IMG/VR virus record: IMGVR_UViG_3300033153_003790
Span: 1-42,149 of that record
Origin: a virus
Reading direction: 5' to 3' (one strand)
Length of the DNA stretch: 42,149 nt
A model generated the notes under the pieces. The model saw only the letters and a program-made list of their open reading frames with translations, was not told the origin of the DNA and did not search any database. Made by a program: the position numbers and the translations under genes. How positions within the stretch are numbered: position 1 is the first letter of the stretch; each line of letters begins with the position of its first letter. Positions 1-9,019 of the stretch are shown here, piece after piece.

Positions 1-114
1 CCGAATTGCCCTGCTTGGCAGCGCTATATGGATTCGCATAAAGCTCCATATTATCCGAGGTAGTAACAGCTACGGCTAATGGGCGGTCAAGATACAATTT
101 GGTCGTGGTTCCAG
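1..114. repeat. Terminal direct repeat (left copy): circular closure of the contig
   Basis: Bases 1-114 are identical to 42036-42149, and the reading frame of the gene crossing the junction is preserved. This is what an assembler leaves when a circular, or circularly permuted and terminally redundant, genome is written as a line. The real genome unit is therefore 42,035 bp and positions here carry no biological end. A true 114-bp physical terminal repeat is less likely because it would cut an intact virion gene. Confidence 0.93.
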
Positions 115-505
115 AAGTTGCTTCGTTACCTTGGATACCATACACCTGCCCATCGCCTGTTGCATGGAACAGAAGCAAATAGCCGCCGGAATACTGATCT
201 TCAGTAATAGACCCCTCGGTTAGAGTGATCTCATTAGAACCTGCCGGAGATGCAGCACCAATAGCTTCGTAGCTTACTGCTGCACCAGTACCCTCGTCCC
301 ATACTCCCAATTGATACGAAGTATAAGTTGAGGCGGCCTTGCAGTATTTGTACACAGACCCATCCCAAGCTATATGCCGTGTGCCAAGAACAAACCGCTG
401 TGTGGCGTCATTGGTTGAAAGACCCAGATTATCATCACCAGTAAAGTCATGCGGCAACGCGGGCCAATCAATCGGATTAAACGGCTTTGGAAATTGTTTA
501 GACAT
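1..505 (-). CDS. Putative virion protein, 5' part (gene split by window ends)
   Basis: The first 505 bases of a 256-codon gene that continues at 42035 and stops at 41770. Start ATG at 505 (MSKQF...) is preceded by a strong AAAGGAG ribosome site. The gene is directly downstream of the major capsid gene, where podoviruses often encode head decoration or head-fibre proteins. The sequence is rich in Gly, Thr, Ser and aromatic residues with short beta-like segments, and has no signal peptide, membrane segment or catalytic motif that I recognise. A structural role on the head is inferred from position only. Confidence 0.8.
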   Translation of the reverse strand, partial: MSKQFPKPFNPIDWPALPHDFTGDDNLGLSTNDATQRFVLGTRHIAWDGSVYKYCKAASTYTSYQLGVWDEGTGAAVSYEAIGAASPAGSNEITLTEGSITEDQYSGGYLLLFHATGDGQVYGIQGNEATSGTTTKLYLDRPLAVAVTTSDNMELYANPYSAAKQGNS

Positions 506-518
506 TTGAATCTCCTTT

Positions 519-1442
519 CTACTCGGTATCGAGCAAGATTCCAACCACTGCCGGGCCTTCAACTCTGGTTGCACCAATACTCAACGTCGAAAAGACTTGT
601 ACGGAGTTGAGTAGGTCGGGACGTAAATCCACATTTACACTAGGCTCTTCAGCGATAGCCAGCACAATAGCATCTTGTGCGAAAGCATAACACTTGGTCG
701 CACCAGTATCAGTATCATCCGCCTCAAGCCTCGTAGACTTAATGAACTTGAAGCCCAGATACGTATCAATCTGGCCATGAGCCAGCGCCTTGACAGTGTT
801 GTAGTCGGAACTCTTAACCTCGGTTGTGTTAAGCAACTGGTTGATATTGTGAGGATTGGTCAGGAAATATCTCTGCCTATCATCATCAATCTCAGCATTA
901 TCAAGAAGCTCCTTACATGTCAACAGCTTGGCGATAGTAAGCCCGGTTTCAGTCTTGTCGCTCCAATCGTTTCCGGCAGCGGCAATAGTACCATCAGACT
1001 CAATTAGGCGACATTCACCGTCAGTATAGTTATGGAAGGTCCTCTCGCCCGTATGCCCGCCATAAGAATCGCCACCAAGAGCCGTGATAACCACATCATC
1101 AATCTGCCTGTTCAGAGAAAAGACCTGATTCTGAACGTAAGACGACTGAGGGTCGATTATCATCTTCAACCGGTCTGGCTTGTCGATAATATCAGCCGGA
1201 ACAACGTAATCCGCCATCGACAACTTGCGCCTTGTGTGGTCGGCGTCAGAGATGGGCGTTTCGCCATGTCTTGCGCCTCGCAGTTGGGCGTCCTTTGGCC
1301 CTAACCGCTCAACGTACATCGTATCGCCTGTTACTGGCTCCATTCTGCAACATCCCCGCAACTTCGCAGGCTTTTGCTGCGAAAGCATGAGAATGTTGGC
1401 TTTGAACTGGTCAACAAAGGCGACAGGTATTTGCATACTCAT
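519..1442 (-). CDS. Major capsid protein
   Basis: 307 aa. Forms the icosahedral shell. The opening (MSMQIPVAFVDQFKANILML), a polar 'GDTMYVERLGP' stretch, the central repeat of Asp and Arg around residues 110-130, and the C-terminal RVEGPAVVGI segment fit the HK97-fold capsid proteins of BPP-1-like podoviruses. Position agrees: directly after the scaffold gene and in the same operon as portal and terminase. The ribosome site is weak (AAAGGTTAAACG), and a 6-bp hairpin (1460-1475) stands just upstream, which is odd for the most abundant late protein. Family call is by context and length. Confidence 0.85.
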   Translation of the reverse strand: MSMQIPVAFVDQFKANILMLSQQKPAKLRGCCRMEPVTGDTMYVERLGPKDAQLRGARHGETPISDADHTRRKLSMADYVVPADIIDKPDRLKMIIDPQSSYVQNQVFSLNRQIDDVVITALGGDSYGGHTGERTFHNYTDGECRLIESDGTIAAAGNDWSDKTETGLTIAKLLTCKELLDNAEIDDDRQRYFLTNPHNINQLLNTTEVKSSDYNTVKALAHGQIDTYLGFKFIKSTRLEADDTDTGATKCYAFAQDAIVLAIAEEPSVNVDLRPDLLNSVQVFSTLSIGATRVEGPAVVGILLDTE

Positions 1443-1583
1443 CGTTTAACCTTTCATGTCAATTTTGATTGACGGAAAGGCTACCCGATGTCGGACCTGT
1501 CCTACCTATCGCTGGTGAGCGGGTGGTTTACCACCGTTTCTTGGACTCTTTCGAGCTACCCAGCACCGAGGAGCCATACTGGC
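1443..1583 (-). other. 141-bp gap between scaffold and capsid genes with two hairpins
   Basis: The longest gap inside the left-hand late block. On the minus strand it holds a GGTGGT/ACCACC hairpin (about 1522-1536) and a perfect 6-bp stem GTCAAT/ATTGAC with a 4-nt loop (1460-1475) that ends just before the capsid ribosome site. No good promoter is visible. It could be an mRNA processing or stability element that sets capsid expression apart from scaffold expression. No gene is evident: only a 23-codon open frame without ribosome site. Confidence 0.5.
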
Positions 1584-2465
1584 CTACCCTGCGGATTTTT
1601 GTTTCAACTTTTCTTCAAACAACCTATTTACCTTGGCGACAGCAGCATCGTGAATAGCCTTGGGAATCTCATTGCCGCCAATATATTCAGGAGTATTAGT
1701 TATCTCACGAATCTTTTCGTCGTAATCGCCCGGTGTCGGTATCATAGCGACTTCCGGAGCGCTGTGTTCGGCAAACTTCGCGCCAAGGTTAGAAAACGCC
1801 TCAACTAGAATCGCGTTTGTCCCAATAGCCTCAGACAACTGCTTTTGGAAACCCTCATCACCCTGTGCCGCCTCATTTATAGCCACGTTACCTAGGTGCA
1901 TTCTCTGGGGTTTTGCGTTCCCCCATTTCTCATTCAGGGCATCATGGGCCGTCTGTTCAGCAAGTTCTTCAGCATTTTCCTTGTCTTTCAACGCGGATAA
2001 CGTATTGCTTGTGTTAAAAGCCATTAGCGCGTCAGCTTGCTTCTTGCTGAGACCGATCTTATAGAACAAATCTTGGGCTTTATTGGCTAAATCTTGGCTA
2101 AAATACTCTTCAGGCAGTTCTTCAGGGCGTTTCAGGTTATAATCACCCGCCGTTTCTGGTCTGCCAGCAGCAATATAGAAAGCCTCCCAATCGGCTTCAG
2201 GCGAACCCTCCTTCGGAACGACTATCTTATCCTTGCCAATCATTCTTTGGGCGTGAACAAACTGCTTAGCCATGCTGGATACATCAGTTACTGTATTCAG
2301 ACAGACTTCATTGCGAATGTCTTCAGGGAGGGTCTCTTTCCACCCATCTGTAAATTGTCCATTTTCGCCGATAATAGAGACCGGCGCTACCTGAGTCGCT
2401 TGCGCAGTTTCCGGTGCAGTTTGCACAGGTTCATCAGACACGGCTACCTCTGGTTCTAGTGGCAT
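1584..2465 (-). CDS. Head scaffolding protein
   Basis: 293 aa, acidic, with a Pro/Ala/Glu/Gln-rich disordered N-terminus (residues 1-30), a middle part with 'EADWEAFYIAAGRPETAGDYNL', and a helical Lys/Glu-rich C-terminus ending EEKLKQKSAG, the usual capsid-binding end of scaffolds. This is the typical composition and place (between portal and capsid genes) of podovirus scaffold proteins, which line the procapsid interior and leave before DNA filling. No protease is encoded nearby, so scaffold exit rather than cleavage is likely. Confidence 0.82.
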   Translation of the reverse strand: MPLEPEVAVSDEPVQTAPETAQATQVAPVSIIGENGQFTDGWKETLPEDIRNEVCLNTVTDVSSMAKQFVHAQRMIGKDKIVVPKEGSPEADWEAFYIAAGRPETAGDYNLKRPEELPEEYFSQDLANKAQDLFYKIGLSKKQADALMAFNTSNTLSALKDKENAEELAEQTAHDALNEKWGNAKPQRMHLGNVAINEAAQGDEGFQKQLSEAIGTNAILVEAFSNLGAKFAEHSAPEVAMIPTPGDYDEKIREITNTPEYIGGNEIPKAIHDAAVAKVNRLFEEKLKQKSAG

Positions 2466-2467
2466 TG

Positions 2468-2737
2468 TTAATCCTTTGCTGTTTTCGACCTTTCTTCGTA
2501 AGCAACCTTTTCAACCATCAACTGTATATGAAGCACCACAGCCCTTCGCCCTTCCTCGTAAACAACCCTATATGGGTCAATTGGCTGCGTTTTATCCGCC
2601 GAAACAGCACCACGCCTAATACCAGAGCGCCTTACTAGGTCTTCAAGAACTCTTTTGCCTTCGACTGTCCCAAAAGTCCCTTGGTAGTCTTTCTTAAGCT
2701 GTTCGCGCTGCTGTTCTGGTGTCATTTTTTGGGGCAT
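2468..2737 (-). CDS. Bbp19-like phage protein
   Basis: 89 aa. The segment DYQGTFGTVEGKRVLEDLVRR, followed by YRVVYEEGRRAVVLHI, matches the pattern of the Bbp19-like domain first seen in Bordetella phage BPP-1, a small protein between portal and scaffold genes of many podoviruses. Function is unknown. Two starts are possible: ATG 2737, or ATG 2725, whose ATGA overlaps the stop of the upstream 40-aa frame. The stop is 2 bp before the scaffold start, so both are co-translated. Confidence 0.8.
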   Translation of the reverse strand: MPQKMTPEQQREQLKKDYQGTFGTVEGKRVLEDLVRRSGIRRGAVSADKTQPIDPYRVVYEEGRRAVVLHIQLMVEKVAYEERSKTAKD

Positions 2738-2844
2738 TTAACACCCGAAGCCCTTCGTCTACCAATTTTACTTGTCTTTCGACGGTAACTATTTTTATGA
2801 GGGCCGCTGCCATCCCTTCGGCCCCTTACTATCGCACCCATCAT
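2722..2844 (-). CDS. Small basic hypothetical protein (40 aa)
   Basis: Starts at ATG 2844 with a good ribosome site (AAAGGAAG) and overlaps the stop of the 46-aa gene upstream (ATGA). It is very rich in Arg and Lys (RGRRDGSG..., RRKTSKIGRRRASG) and ends in CPKK. Such short basic proteins near the portal gene are common in podoviruses and may bind nucleic acid in the capsid, but no function can be assigned. It is called a gene because of the ribosome site and tight coupling; length alone would not support it. Confidence 0.55.
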   Translation of the reverse strand: MMGAIVRGRRDGSGPHKNSYRRKTSKIGRRRASGVKCPKK

Positions 2845-2981
2845 TTCTTCCTTTTCTTGTGTGTACCTTTGATAGTACCTTTTTTCTGGCTTGCGTAGAA
2901 GACGCGCTCACCTTTCTTCTTTCCGTATGTCTTGGCCATCGCTCGTTTGATTTTAGCGCCCTTTTTTGTCAACGGACTCAT
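2841..2981 (-). CDS. Small conserved phage protein (46 aa)
   Basis: MSPLTKKGAKIKRAMAKTYG..., followed by GERVFYASQKKGTIKG, fits a short lysine-rich protein seen widely in podovirus structural modules. The pattern 'LTKKG.KI...M...YG.KKGE.VFYAS..KG.I.G' is characteristic in my reading. Its role is unknown; position just after the portal suggests a head-related or DNA-binding part. It starts 15 bp after the portal stop and overlaps the next small gene. Confidence 0.75.
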   Translation of the reverse strand: MSPLTKKGAKIKRAMAKTYGKKKGERVFYASQKKGTIKGTHKKRKK

Positions 2982-2995
2982 TTCTATGCTCCTAT

Positions 2996-4633
2996 CTATG
3001 TTCCTACGGCCTCTTGAAGCTCCGCAGCCGGACTACCGGCCTCAGCAGCCTTACTCGTGTCTTTGTAGCCCTGAGCGGCCATTTGAGCCACCTGAAGGGC
3101 TTGTTGAGCCTGCTGTTGCTTTGCTCTCTCTTCGCGTATTCTCTGAACTTCCTCAAGAGAGTTTATATCGTCGATGTTCACGCCATAACCCTCTCCCATC
3201 CGCCTGACGGAAGAATCAAAGTCGATATTATCCAAAACATCAGGCTTAACCTCTGATATTGCAGCAGTGTCCATTATCCACTGGCGAGCAGCAGCAATTT
3301 GGTGGCTCTTTAGCTCCAAAGCCAACCTGCCGATATAATCAACCTCGAAGTTCTCGCCCAATAATTCGGGCGGAGGGGGTAGTATTTCGCCATTTCTTAC
3401 CAGCAGGAAAAGAGTTCTGATGATTAAAGGACTCAATATCTCACGTTGGAATCGGCCAATAGGGGGACCGAGGCGCTTCAATCCTTCACCTATACGTTCT
3501 CGTATTTCTAGGGTTGTCCGCCTATCCCCCGTTAAATTGGCCAACTGAACGAAAATATCGTTGTAAAAGACTTTTCTGACAAGCTCCTGCTGGGCTTCCA
3601 GCGACTTCTCCGTGATTATGAAATTGCCCAGTATCCCACGGTCCAATGCTTTCATAGAACCTAATTCACTGACCCAATTTACAGCCCTTGGGAAAATCAA
3701 CGGCTCTCCCTCAAGACTATCCGCCAAAATCTCCATTGGCGGAGCGTTATGCAGATTAGCACACGTAATGTAAGCCTTCATCATGGCTTGGAGCATCTTT
3801 ATCCTTGGAAGCCCCAATGTCCCCCGCCCCCTGCCAAAGACTTCATTGGCTACCCGCGTCCATCTACCCACATGGTAAGGAAACTCATAGAACCCGCCTT
3901 CGTCAACAATGATTTTGTCCTTGACAGCGACATAAAATGATTCAAATGGAGCATTGAGGTTGTCAGATAGCTGAGGATTGCGTTTTGTTCTTGGACGAAC
4001 CAGATGGACAAACTCAAAATTATCATTCTGAGTCTTTGTCTCTTCCATCGCCTTGAGGACTGCTTCGCCAGCATTATCGCCCCACTCCTGAAAGGCTTGT
4101 CTCGCGGTAAATACAAACTTGACAAGTATTGAATCAACTATCCGCTTGGAGTTCTCCATTGGAAGGTAACTCCCAATATCGAAATCTCTATAGTTAAGGC
4201 GTGTCGTATATTCGGAATAGATATTACCGGTCCCGAACACTGAATCGGCTAAAATTGTCTGGTCCAACTGACTGCTGAAATTAGATGCGAATAGTTGTTC
4301 GTGCTCAACATCAGCGGCCATACTCAACCAGCGCTTCACAGCTTCATTTTCAGCAACCTGTCGTTTACTGGCTCGAAAACCAAAGAACTTCTGGCCCGGC
4401 GGAAATAGGTTATTCGACAAACCAGCCCGCATTTCCTGAGCAGCCATTACAGCAGTGGAATCAAGAAGCTGGTCGGTCTTTGGCTCGCCGGGATAAGATG
4501 TTTGAGTTATCTGGTCCTGACGAGGAACCACATATTCGGCTACATCTTGAAACAATGACCTAGAAGTAGCCGCCTTCGCTTCCTCGTGGTCATAGAGTTT
4601 AAGAATCTCAACAGCTTTGTTGTCTTCAGGCAT
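2996..4633 (-). CDS. Portal protein (T7-type head-tail connector)
   Basis: 545 aa. It builds the dodecameric ring at one capsid vertex through which DNA is packed and ejected and on which the tail is built. N-terminus 'EILKLYDHEEAKAATSRSLFQDVAEYVVPRQ' and the motif 'DSTAVMAAQEMRAGLSNNLFPPG' near residue 60 are hallmarks of the T7/BPP-1 portal family, and length is normal. The Gln/Ala-rich C-terminal tail (QQQAQQALQVAQ...) is a helical barrel-type end. It overlaps the 63-aa gene upstream by 8 bp. Confidence 0.93.
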   Translation of the reverse strand: MPEDNKAVEILKLYDHEEAKAATSRSLFQDVAEYVVPRQDQITQTSYPGEPKTDQLLDSTAVMAAQEMRAGLSNNLFPPGQKFFGFRASKRQVAENEAVKRWLSMAADVEHEQLFASNFSSQLDQTILADSVFGTGNIYSEYTTRLNYRDFDIGSYLPMENSKRIVDSILVKFVFTARQAFQEWGDNAGEAVLKAMEETKTQNDNFEFVHLVRPRTKRNPQLSDNLNAPFESFYVAVKDKIIVDEGGFYEFPYHVGRWTRVANEVFGRGRGTLGLPRIKMLQAMMKAYITCANLHNAPPMEILADSLEGEPLIFPRAVNWVSELGSMKALDRGILGNFIITEKSLEAQQELVRKVFYNDIFVQLANLTGDRRTTLEIRERIGEGLKRLGPPIGRFQREILSPLIIRTLFLLVRNGEILPPPPELLGENFEVDYIGRLALELKSHQIAAARQWIMDTAAISEVKPDVLDNIDFDSSVRRMGEGYGVNIDDINSLEEVQRIREERAKQQQAQQALQVAQMAAQGYKDTSKAAEAGSPAAELQEAVGT

Positions 4634-4817
4634 ATTTACCGCCCAGTAATTGCTTCTTGCCCGTTTCAGGAGTCAACGCGCCTGTAATGATAGTTCGCCT
4701 ATATCCTCTACGTCTACCAGCCTTTTTTTTTGCAACCTCTTCCGGCTCTTCCGTTTCTTCTACCGGAGGAATCGGAGGCGGCTTAACGCTTTTCGGTCTT
4801 GAAAACAATCCGCTCAT
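4626..4817 (-). CDS. Small phage protein between terminase and portal (63 aa)
   Basis: A Pro/Glu-rich N-terminal half (PPPIPPVEETEEPEEV), then a basic patch (KKKAGRRRGYRR), then TIITGALTPETGKKQLLGGKYA. The ending '(S/T)I(I/L)TG......KK.LLG' is common to small proteins encoded next to podovirus portal genes. Function unknown. The start lacks a clear ribosome site and instead follows two copies of an 18-nt leader motif (4820-4837 and 4847-4864) that also precedes the small terminase gene. Confidence 0.75.
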   Translation of the reverse strand: MSGLFSRPKSVKPPPIPPVEETEEPEEVAKKKAGRRRGYRRTIITGALTPETGKKQLLGGKYA

Positions 4818-4819
4818 GT

Positions 4820-4864
4820 TTCACCCATTCTGCCTATTTCGCCTATTTTACTCATTCTGCCTAT
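4820..4864 (-). repeat. Two copies of an 18-nt leader motif
   Basis: Read on the minus strand, ATAGGCAGAATGAGTAAA (4864-4847) and ATAGGCAGAATGGGTGAA (4837-4820) stand in tandem, with a partial AATAGGC between them, right before the ATG at 4817. A third copy, ATAGACAGAATGAGTAAA, precedes the small terminase start (12501-12484). Both genes lack an ordinary ribosome site, so the motif may take part in translation start or bind a regulator. Confidence 0.6.
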
Positions 4865-4898
4865 TGTCTACACCTATTCTCGGCTGTCAAGAAAAAAA

Positions 4899-6530
4899 TT
4901 AGAAGATTGCGTATTCCGCCTTTGCGACCTTAGGACGGTTACGGACAGTACCAGCCCGGCCTATATGACCGCCAGAGGCAGCCAAGAAGAAATAATTCAA
5001 CGCATTTCGATAATGGTCGCCGTGCGGACCGACTTTTCTATAGCGATAAACCGACGTTTGAGTTCTTTCGTTTGTCTGGAGAATCTTGGCCGTTCCGCAC
5101 ATTTGTCTGGCAAATCTTTCTACCTCTTCGCTTCTGCGGGGTATGACTAAAAGATTATCCATAACAAGAGAATGGGTCCTATCAAATACGCCCGTCCTAT
5201 AGGCTCTCACTGTTTTGGTCTTATTATCCCACACCGCGTCGTGCATAGCGTTTTCTGAGTATTCACAGAGAAAGATTCGATACGGTTCGGCCTTTTGAAA
5301 CTCACGGGCCTTGTCTTCATAGGGACGAATATCTATCACAGCACTCTTGACGTTGAACTTCATAGCTAGGTCGTGAATATCCGTCCAGTCAGACAATCTG
5401 GCCATCTTGAGTATCTGAAAACGCTTGTCGTCTATTCTTGTCCCGATTACCACGTGCTTAATCTTGCCGACATCAACCCCCATTGCACAAGGACCTTTGC
5501 TATAAAAAGGCATCATATCGTTGTTGCAGCAGGCATAAACATCACCGACACGAAGCCTATCCTCCGTGGGAATGAAGGGAAACCCTAGCCTTAGCCGCAT
5601 AACATCGCCAAGATTACCTTGAGGCGGGTCTTTGAAATCGGCAAGTATCTCGGCAGGGTCATTCGCGCGAGACGAAAGCTGGCTCAACTGATAGCCGTGC
5701 ATATAATCCGAGTTAGATGGCATATCAGGAACCCACTCGGCATCCTTGTAGCCTACCTCTTTGCCACATTTAGGACATGCTATAAACCCCGTTCCGTCTG
5801 GCCGAAGATGAACACACTCAGGAAAAGCTTTCTCAGCACAAACCCTCTGCCCACAAGAGCATTTTCTCTGTAGGTATCGTTGGTCTGACTTTTGGAATAA
5901 GGCGTCAATGCCATCGTCGGGTATTGTAGGATTGGATAGATAGAATTCTTCATTTACCAAACTGTCGCCCAATCGGCCCAAAGCCTTTGCTATCGCCTCC
6001 GACGACATGGCATCGCATTCGTCAAAGACAACTACATCGGCAGGTATGCCTTTTAGCCGACTGGAATCTTTCATGGAGACTACATCGCCCACCTTTTGCG
6101 TTAATCTTGCACCACGCAAATATAACCAGGCGTCGTGAATCTTCTTCAACCCGGCGCTATCAGTAGACTTCCTACCCTTCCCTCCGGGTCCATATTTAAC
6201 AAACTTCCCGATAGCCTCCCAATTGTTCTGGATAAGGGGATTGAACCGGCTCTTAGAGAACTCATTAACGTCGTCTTGTGTCGGAAAAAGATATAAAGCA
6301 CCGCGTGGATACCGCCCGAAAATCATACCATGCAGAATCCTCACCACGGCCATTTCGGTAAAACCTAACTGCGTAGCTTTCATGCAGCAAATACGCCTAG
6401 ACTCAGACTCCATAATCTCTTTTTGGTACTCTCTGCCCACAAACGAGAAGACCCCAGACTGAAGCCGTAGTTTCTTCAAAATGGCCCAGTAACCAGCCGA
6501 AGCCTCAGCTATTTCTATGGGTGAGAGCAT
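4899..6530 (-). CDS. terL: Terminase large subunit (packaging ATPase-nuclease)
   Basis: 543 aa. Cuts concatemeric DNA and drives it into the procapsid through the portal. Visible: ATPase P-loop region around residues 50-60 (KATQLGFTE, a variant Walker A), Walker B VVVFDE at 166-171, a four-Cys zinc-like cluster near 223-255 (CSCGQRVC ... CPKC), and an RNase H-like nuclease with GVDVG (Asp353) and AVIDIRP (Asp400). The Cys cluster between ATPase and nuclease recalls GpA-type terminases. The ATG overlaps the fibre stop (TAATG). Unusually, the small subunit lies over 5 kb upstream. Confidence 0.92.
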   Translation of the reverse strand: MLSPIEIAEASAGYWAILKKLRLQSGVFSFVGREYQKEIMESESRRICCMKATQLGFTEMAVVRILHGMIFGRYPRGALYLFPTQDDVNEFSKSRFNPLIQNNWEAIGKFVKYGPGGKGRKSTDSAGLKKIHDAWLYLRGARLTQKVGDVVSMKDSSRLKGIPADVVVFDECDAMSSEAIAKALGRLGDSLVNEEFYLSNPTIPDDGIDALFQKSDQRYLQRKCSCGQRVCAEKAFPECVHLRPDGTGFIACPKCGKEVGYKDAEWVPDMPSNSDYMHGYQLSQLSSRANDPAEILADFKDPPQGNLGDVMRLRLGFPFIPTEDRLRVGDVYACCNNDMMPFYSKGPCAMGVDVGKIKHVVIGTRIDDKRFQILKMARLSDWTDIHDLAMKFNVKSAVIDIRPYEDKAREFQKAEPYRIFLCEYSENAMHDAVWDNKTKTVRAYRTGVFDRTHSLVMDNLLVIPRRSEEVERFARQMCGTAKILQTNERTQTSVYRYRKVGPHGDHYRNALNYFFLAASGGHIGRAGTVRNRPKVAKAEYAIF

Positions 6531-9019
6531 TAAGTGGCTGTTCCTAGTTTATTGGAAGTAAATGTCATACATATACCATGAAGCTCAACAGTATCTCCAT
6601 TTATCGTGTCTGCGGCTAAATCGCCTCTACGTTTTATTCTCAAATGAATACACACATCTGTTGCACTTGGAGCAACCAGCAGAAACGTACTTACAACCAT
6701 ACCTTCGGCAGTCGCGCTCGAAGTGGAAGCATCCGCATCTGTGCTGCTAAGTAAAGTATCGTCAGCACCAGCGGTAGTGTCTTCATTGACAGAACGCCAT
6801 AAATATTCTATCTGCCACTCACAAAATGCACTTTGCGTTGTGGAACTCCAACCAAGTGTGATAGAAGGCGCGACGCTTCTGTCCATCTGATCGGGGATTC
6901 TCATGTTTGCAACAATAGTATCGTCGACAGCATCGGAGAACTCCCATGCACCACAGATCGCCCCATGATCGACAAATGACGCTGATTTGGTCGGTGGGGC
7001 CTTGAGACCTTCCGCCCCTATCCATAAAGCATTTGTTACCCTCGCTGTGCCATGTAAAGTAAGTTCGCCGTCGGCGGCAAACTGAGAATAATCAGTATCC
7101 CCGCCATCACCCAGCCTGGTAACGCGCCCCGTGGTTGCGTTGCCTACATCAAAATCCCCATTGACTCTTAACCAAGGGCCAGAAGCATGATTCTCAAGCA
7201 AACCATACATTAAGCTAAGTGTTCTACTTAATGCCTCCGATGTCCTATCTTCATTGTCCAGCAAAAACGTGTCGCTAGCCGTTTCGTCCATTCCGGCGGC
7301 ATAACCAATAAAGATGTTACGAGAACCCTGACTATTCCTTCCTGCATTCCAACCAATAGCTGTAGAGTTGCTAGTGCCAACAACAGAACTTCCAAACGTA
7401 GTCGCACCTATTCCAACATTTTTTATCCCTGTGGTTATCGGGAACCCAGATTCCCTCCCAATGAAAACATTCAAATCGCCCGTGGTAACATTGGCTCCCG
7501 CAATATGACCAATAGCTATATTGCTATGCCCATCTGTTAAATCAGTTAATGCATTGGTTCCCAGAGCAAAGTTATAAAATCCGGTTGTTATCGCGTCTAA
7601 GCATGATGCACCAACAGCTACATTCCCGGTTCCGTGATGAGCAGCGCCGATGTTGTTCATGGTAAAATTACCACTACTGTATCCAATAAATACATTCCGG
7701 TAAGTCGGCGCTTGATCGGTCGGAACGAAAGTATGAAATATTCTAGTCGCGTTTTGAAGGATTTGGCCTTCCGTAGAGGTCGTAATGGCGATATTAAAAA
7801 GGCCGTCTACGACTAAATCATCTGTTGAGTAAAGGTGTTCAGCTTGGACTGTGCCTGTTGCTGTTAAAGCACCACAACTTATAGTCCCCGTCATGTGCCA
7901 AGCGGTCCCAGACGCATCATAAATACCATAATCAGTGACATCTTTTATGTAAATGCCATAATTCGTATCAGCACCACTAACATCTTGAATATAAATACCC
8001 CAAGCCGTAGAATCGCCAGCGGCGTTACCGTCAACATCAATAAATACGCCAGCGCTATAGACATCCAAATCACCAGTTGAAAGCGTTGGATTGTTAGCTA
8101 CAATAGACGAAATCCCATAAGCGGATAAAACATTAGTCGCTGCGCCACCATCAACCGTGGGAGATAAGTCAACATTGGATACAAGGCCCCTGGCGAAATA
8201 ACTAATAGCCCCAGCACCAGTAGACTCAAGTGCTCCAGTAGTATTTATCACTTCAGCATATAAAGCGCGTTGAGCTACATATTTACTAGCAGCGCCCGTA
8301 ATATCCCACTTTGAAGTATCAGTTATCACAGTGGATATGCCACGACAGTCCTTATCGTTGGAGTCTATTACCCCAGAAGTGTGCTTGGGAAATAGGTTAA
8401 TCGACGCGCCATACACATTTGTTGGTTCGTTCCCATCCCCAGCATTTAAGTCTCGTTCAACATGTAAGCAATAATCAAACCCATTGCCGGTCCCCGTATA
8501 ATCATTCGTCGCGCCGTCAATATATAACCCTTTTGTATCCGTGGCGGACATTACTATATGCACAGGATGAGAAGGATCAGTCCCAACCCCAAAGTCTTCA
8601 CACCTGATGCCTCCGTCAAGCGTCCACGGGTCCGAACCCATTGTAAGCGTGTCAGTTCCGTCGCCTAGAGAATTGGCATCAGTAATATCCCCGCCGGTTA
8701 TGGTTAATGTGCCATCGGTAAAGGTGGTGGCGGTAACCGTACCAATATCGGTAAAATTGGCAGTATTGAAATCAAATGTATTAGTAGCGTGCAAGTAAGT
8801 AATTATTCCCGTAGCCACGGAACTGTTAAATTGTATTACAACATCAGTTGCCGTGGCCCCATCCCCAAGCGCCAACAAATGCCCCTGCATTGTAATATCG
8901 TCAGTGGATGTGAGTTGTTCGGCGGTTACAGTCCCCGTAGTAGTTACATCATCTCCGGACACTATCGGACTTAGAACAGCGCCAACACGCTTCCAGAAAC
9001 TAAGTGGGTTCATGTCCAT
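6530..9019 (-). CDS. Large tail fibre / adhesin with YadA-head-like repeats
   Basis: 829 aa, Gly/Thr/Asp-rich. Residues 441-576 hold about six repeats of 14-20 residues of the type N(I/V)(A/F)IG..AG.....TG, the beta-roll repeat of trimeric autotransporter (YadA-like) adhesin heads. Before it are repetitive 'TGTVTA...' stretches (25-45, 90-110, 380-400), suggesting a trimeric, elongated fibre. No C-terminal chaperone domain is visible. It probably binds a host surface receptor. The first residues (MDMNPLSFWKRVGAVL) may attach it to the tail. It lies in a tightly coupled gene chain, TAATG overlaps at both ends, between small and large terminase genes. Confidence 0.82.
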   Translation of the reverse strand: MDMNPLSFWKRVGAVLSPIVSGDDVTTTGTVTAEQLTSTDDITMQGHLLALGDGATATDVVIQFNSSVATGIITYLHATNTFDFNTANFTDIGTVTATTFTDGTLTITGGDITDANSLGDGTDTLTMGSDPWTLDGGIRCEDFGVGTDPSHPVHIVMSATDTKGLYIDGATNDYTGTGNGFDYCLHVERDLNAGDGNEPTNVYGASINLFPKHTSGVIDSNDKDCRGISTVITDTSKWDITGAASKYVAQRALYAEVINTTGALESTGAGAISYFARGLVSNVDLSPTVDGGAATNVLSAYGISSIVANNPTLSTGDLDVYSAGVFIDVDGNAAGDSTAWGIYIQDVSGADTNYGIYIKDVTDYGIYDASGTAWHMTGTISCGALTATGTVQAEHLYSTDDLVVDGLFNIAITTSTEGQILQNATRIFHTFVPTDQAPTYRNVFIGYSSGNFTMNNIGAAHHGTGNVAVGASCLDAITTGFYNFALGTNALTDLTDGHSNIAIGHIAGANVTTGDLNVFIGRESGFPITTGIKNVGIGATTFGSSVVGTSNSTAIGWNAGRNSQGSRNIFIGYAAGMDETASDTFLLDNEDRTSEALSRTLSLMYGLLENHASGPWLRVNGDFDVGNATTGRVTRLGDGGDTDYSQFAADGELTLHGTARVTNALWIGAEGLKAPPTKSASFVDHGAICGAWEFSDAVDDTIVANMRIPDQMDRSVAPSITLGWSSTTQSAFCEWQIEYLWRSVNEDTTAGADDTLLSSTDADASTSSATAEGMVVSTFLLVAPSATDVCIHLRIKRRGDLAADTINGDTVELHGICMTFTSNKLGTAT

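Noticed and set aside
1-114. Physical terminal repeat of a T7-type linear genome
   Set aside because: Both copies lie inside one continuous gene, so they are better explained as circular assembly overlap.
5449-5465. CACGTG at 5450 and in 21240-21260 as further parS sites
   Set aside because: Flanks do not match TGTTN/NAACA; only 20096-20111 fits.
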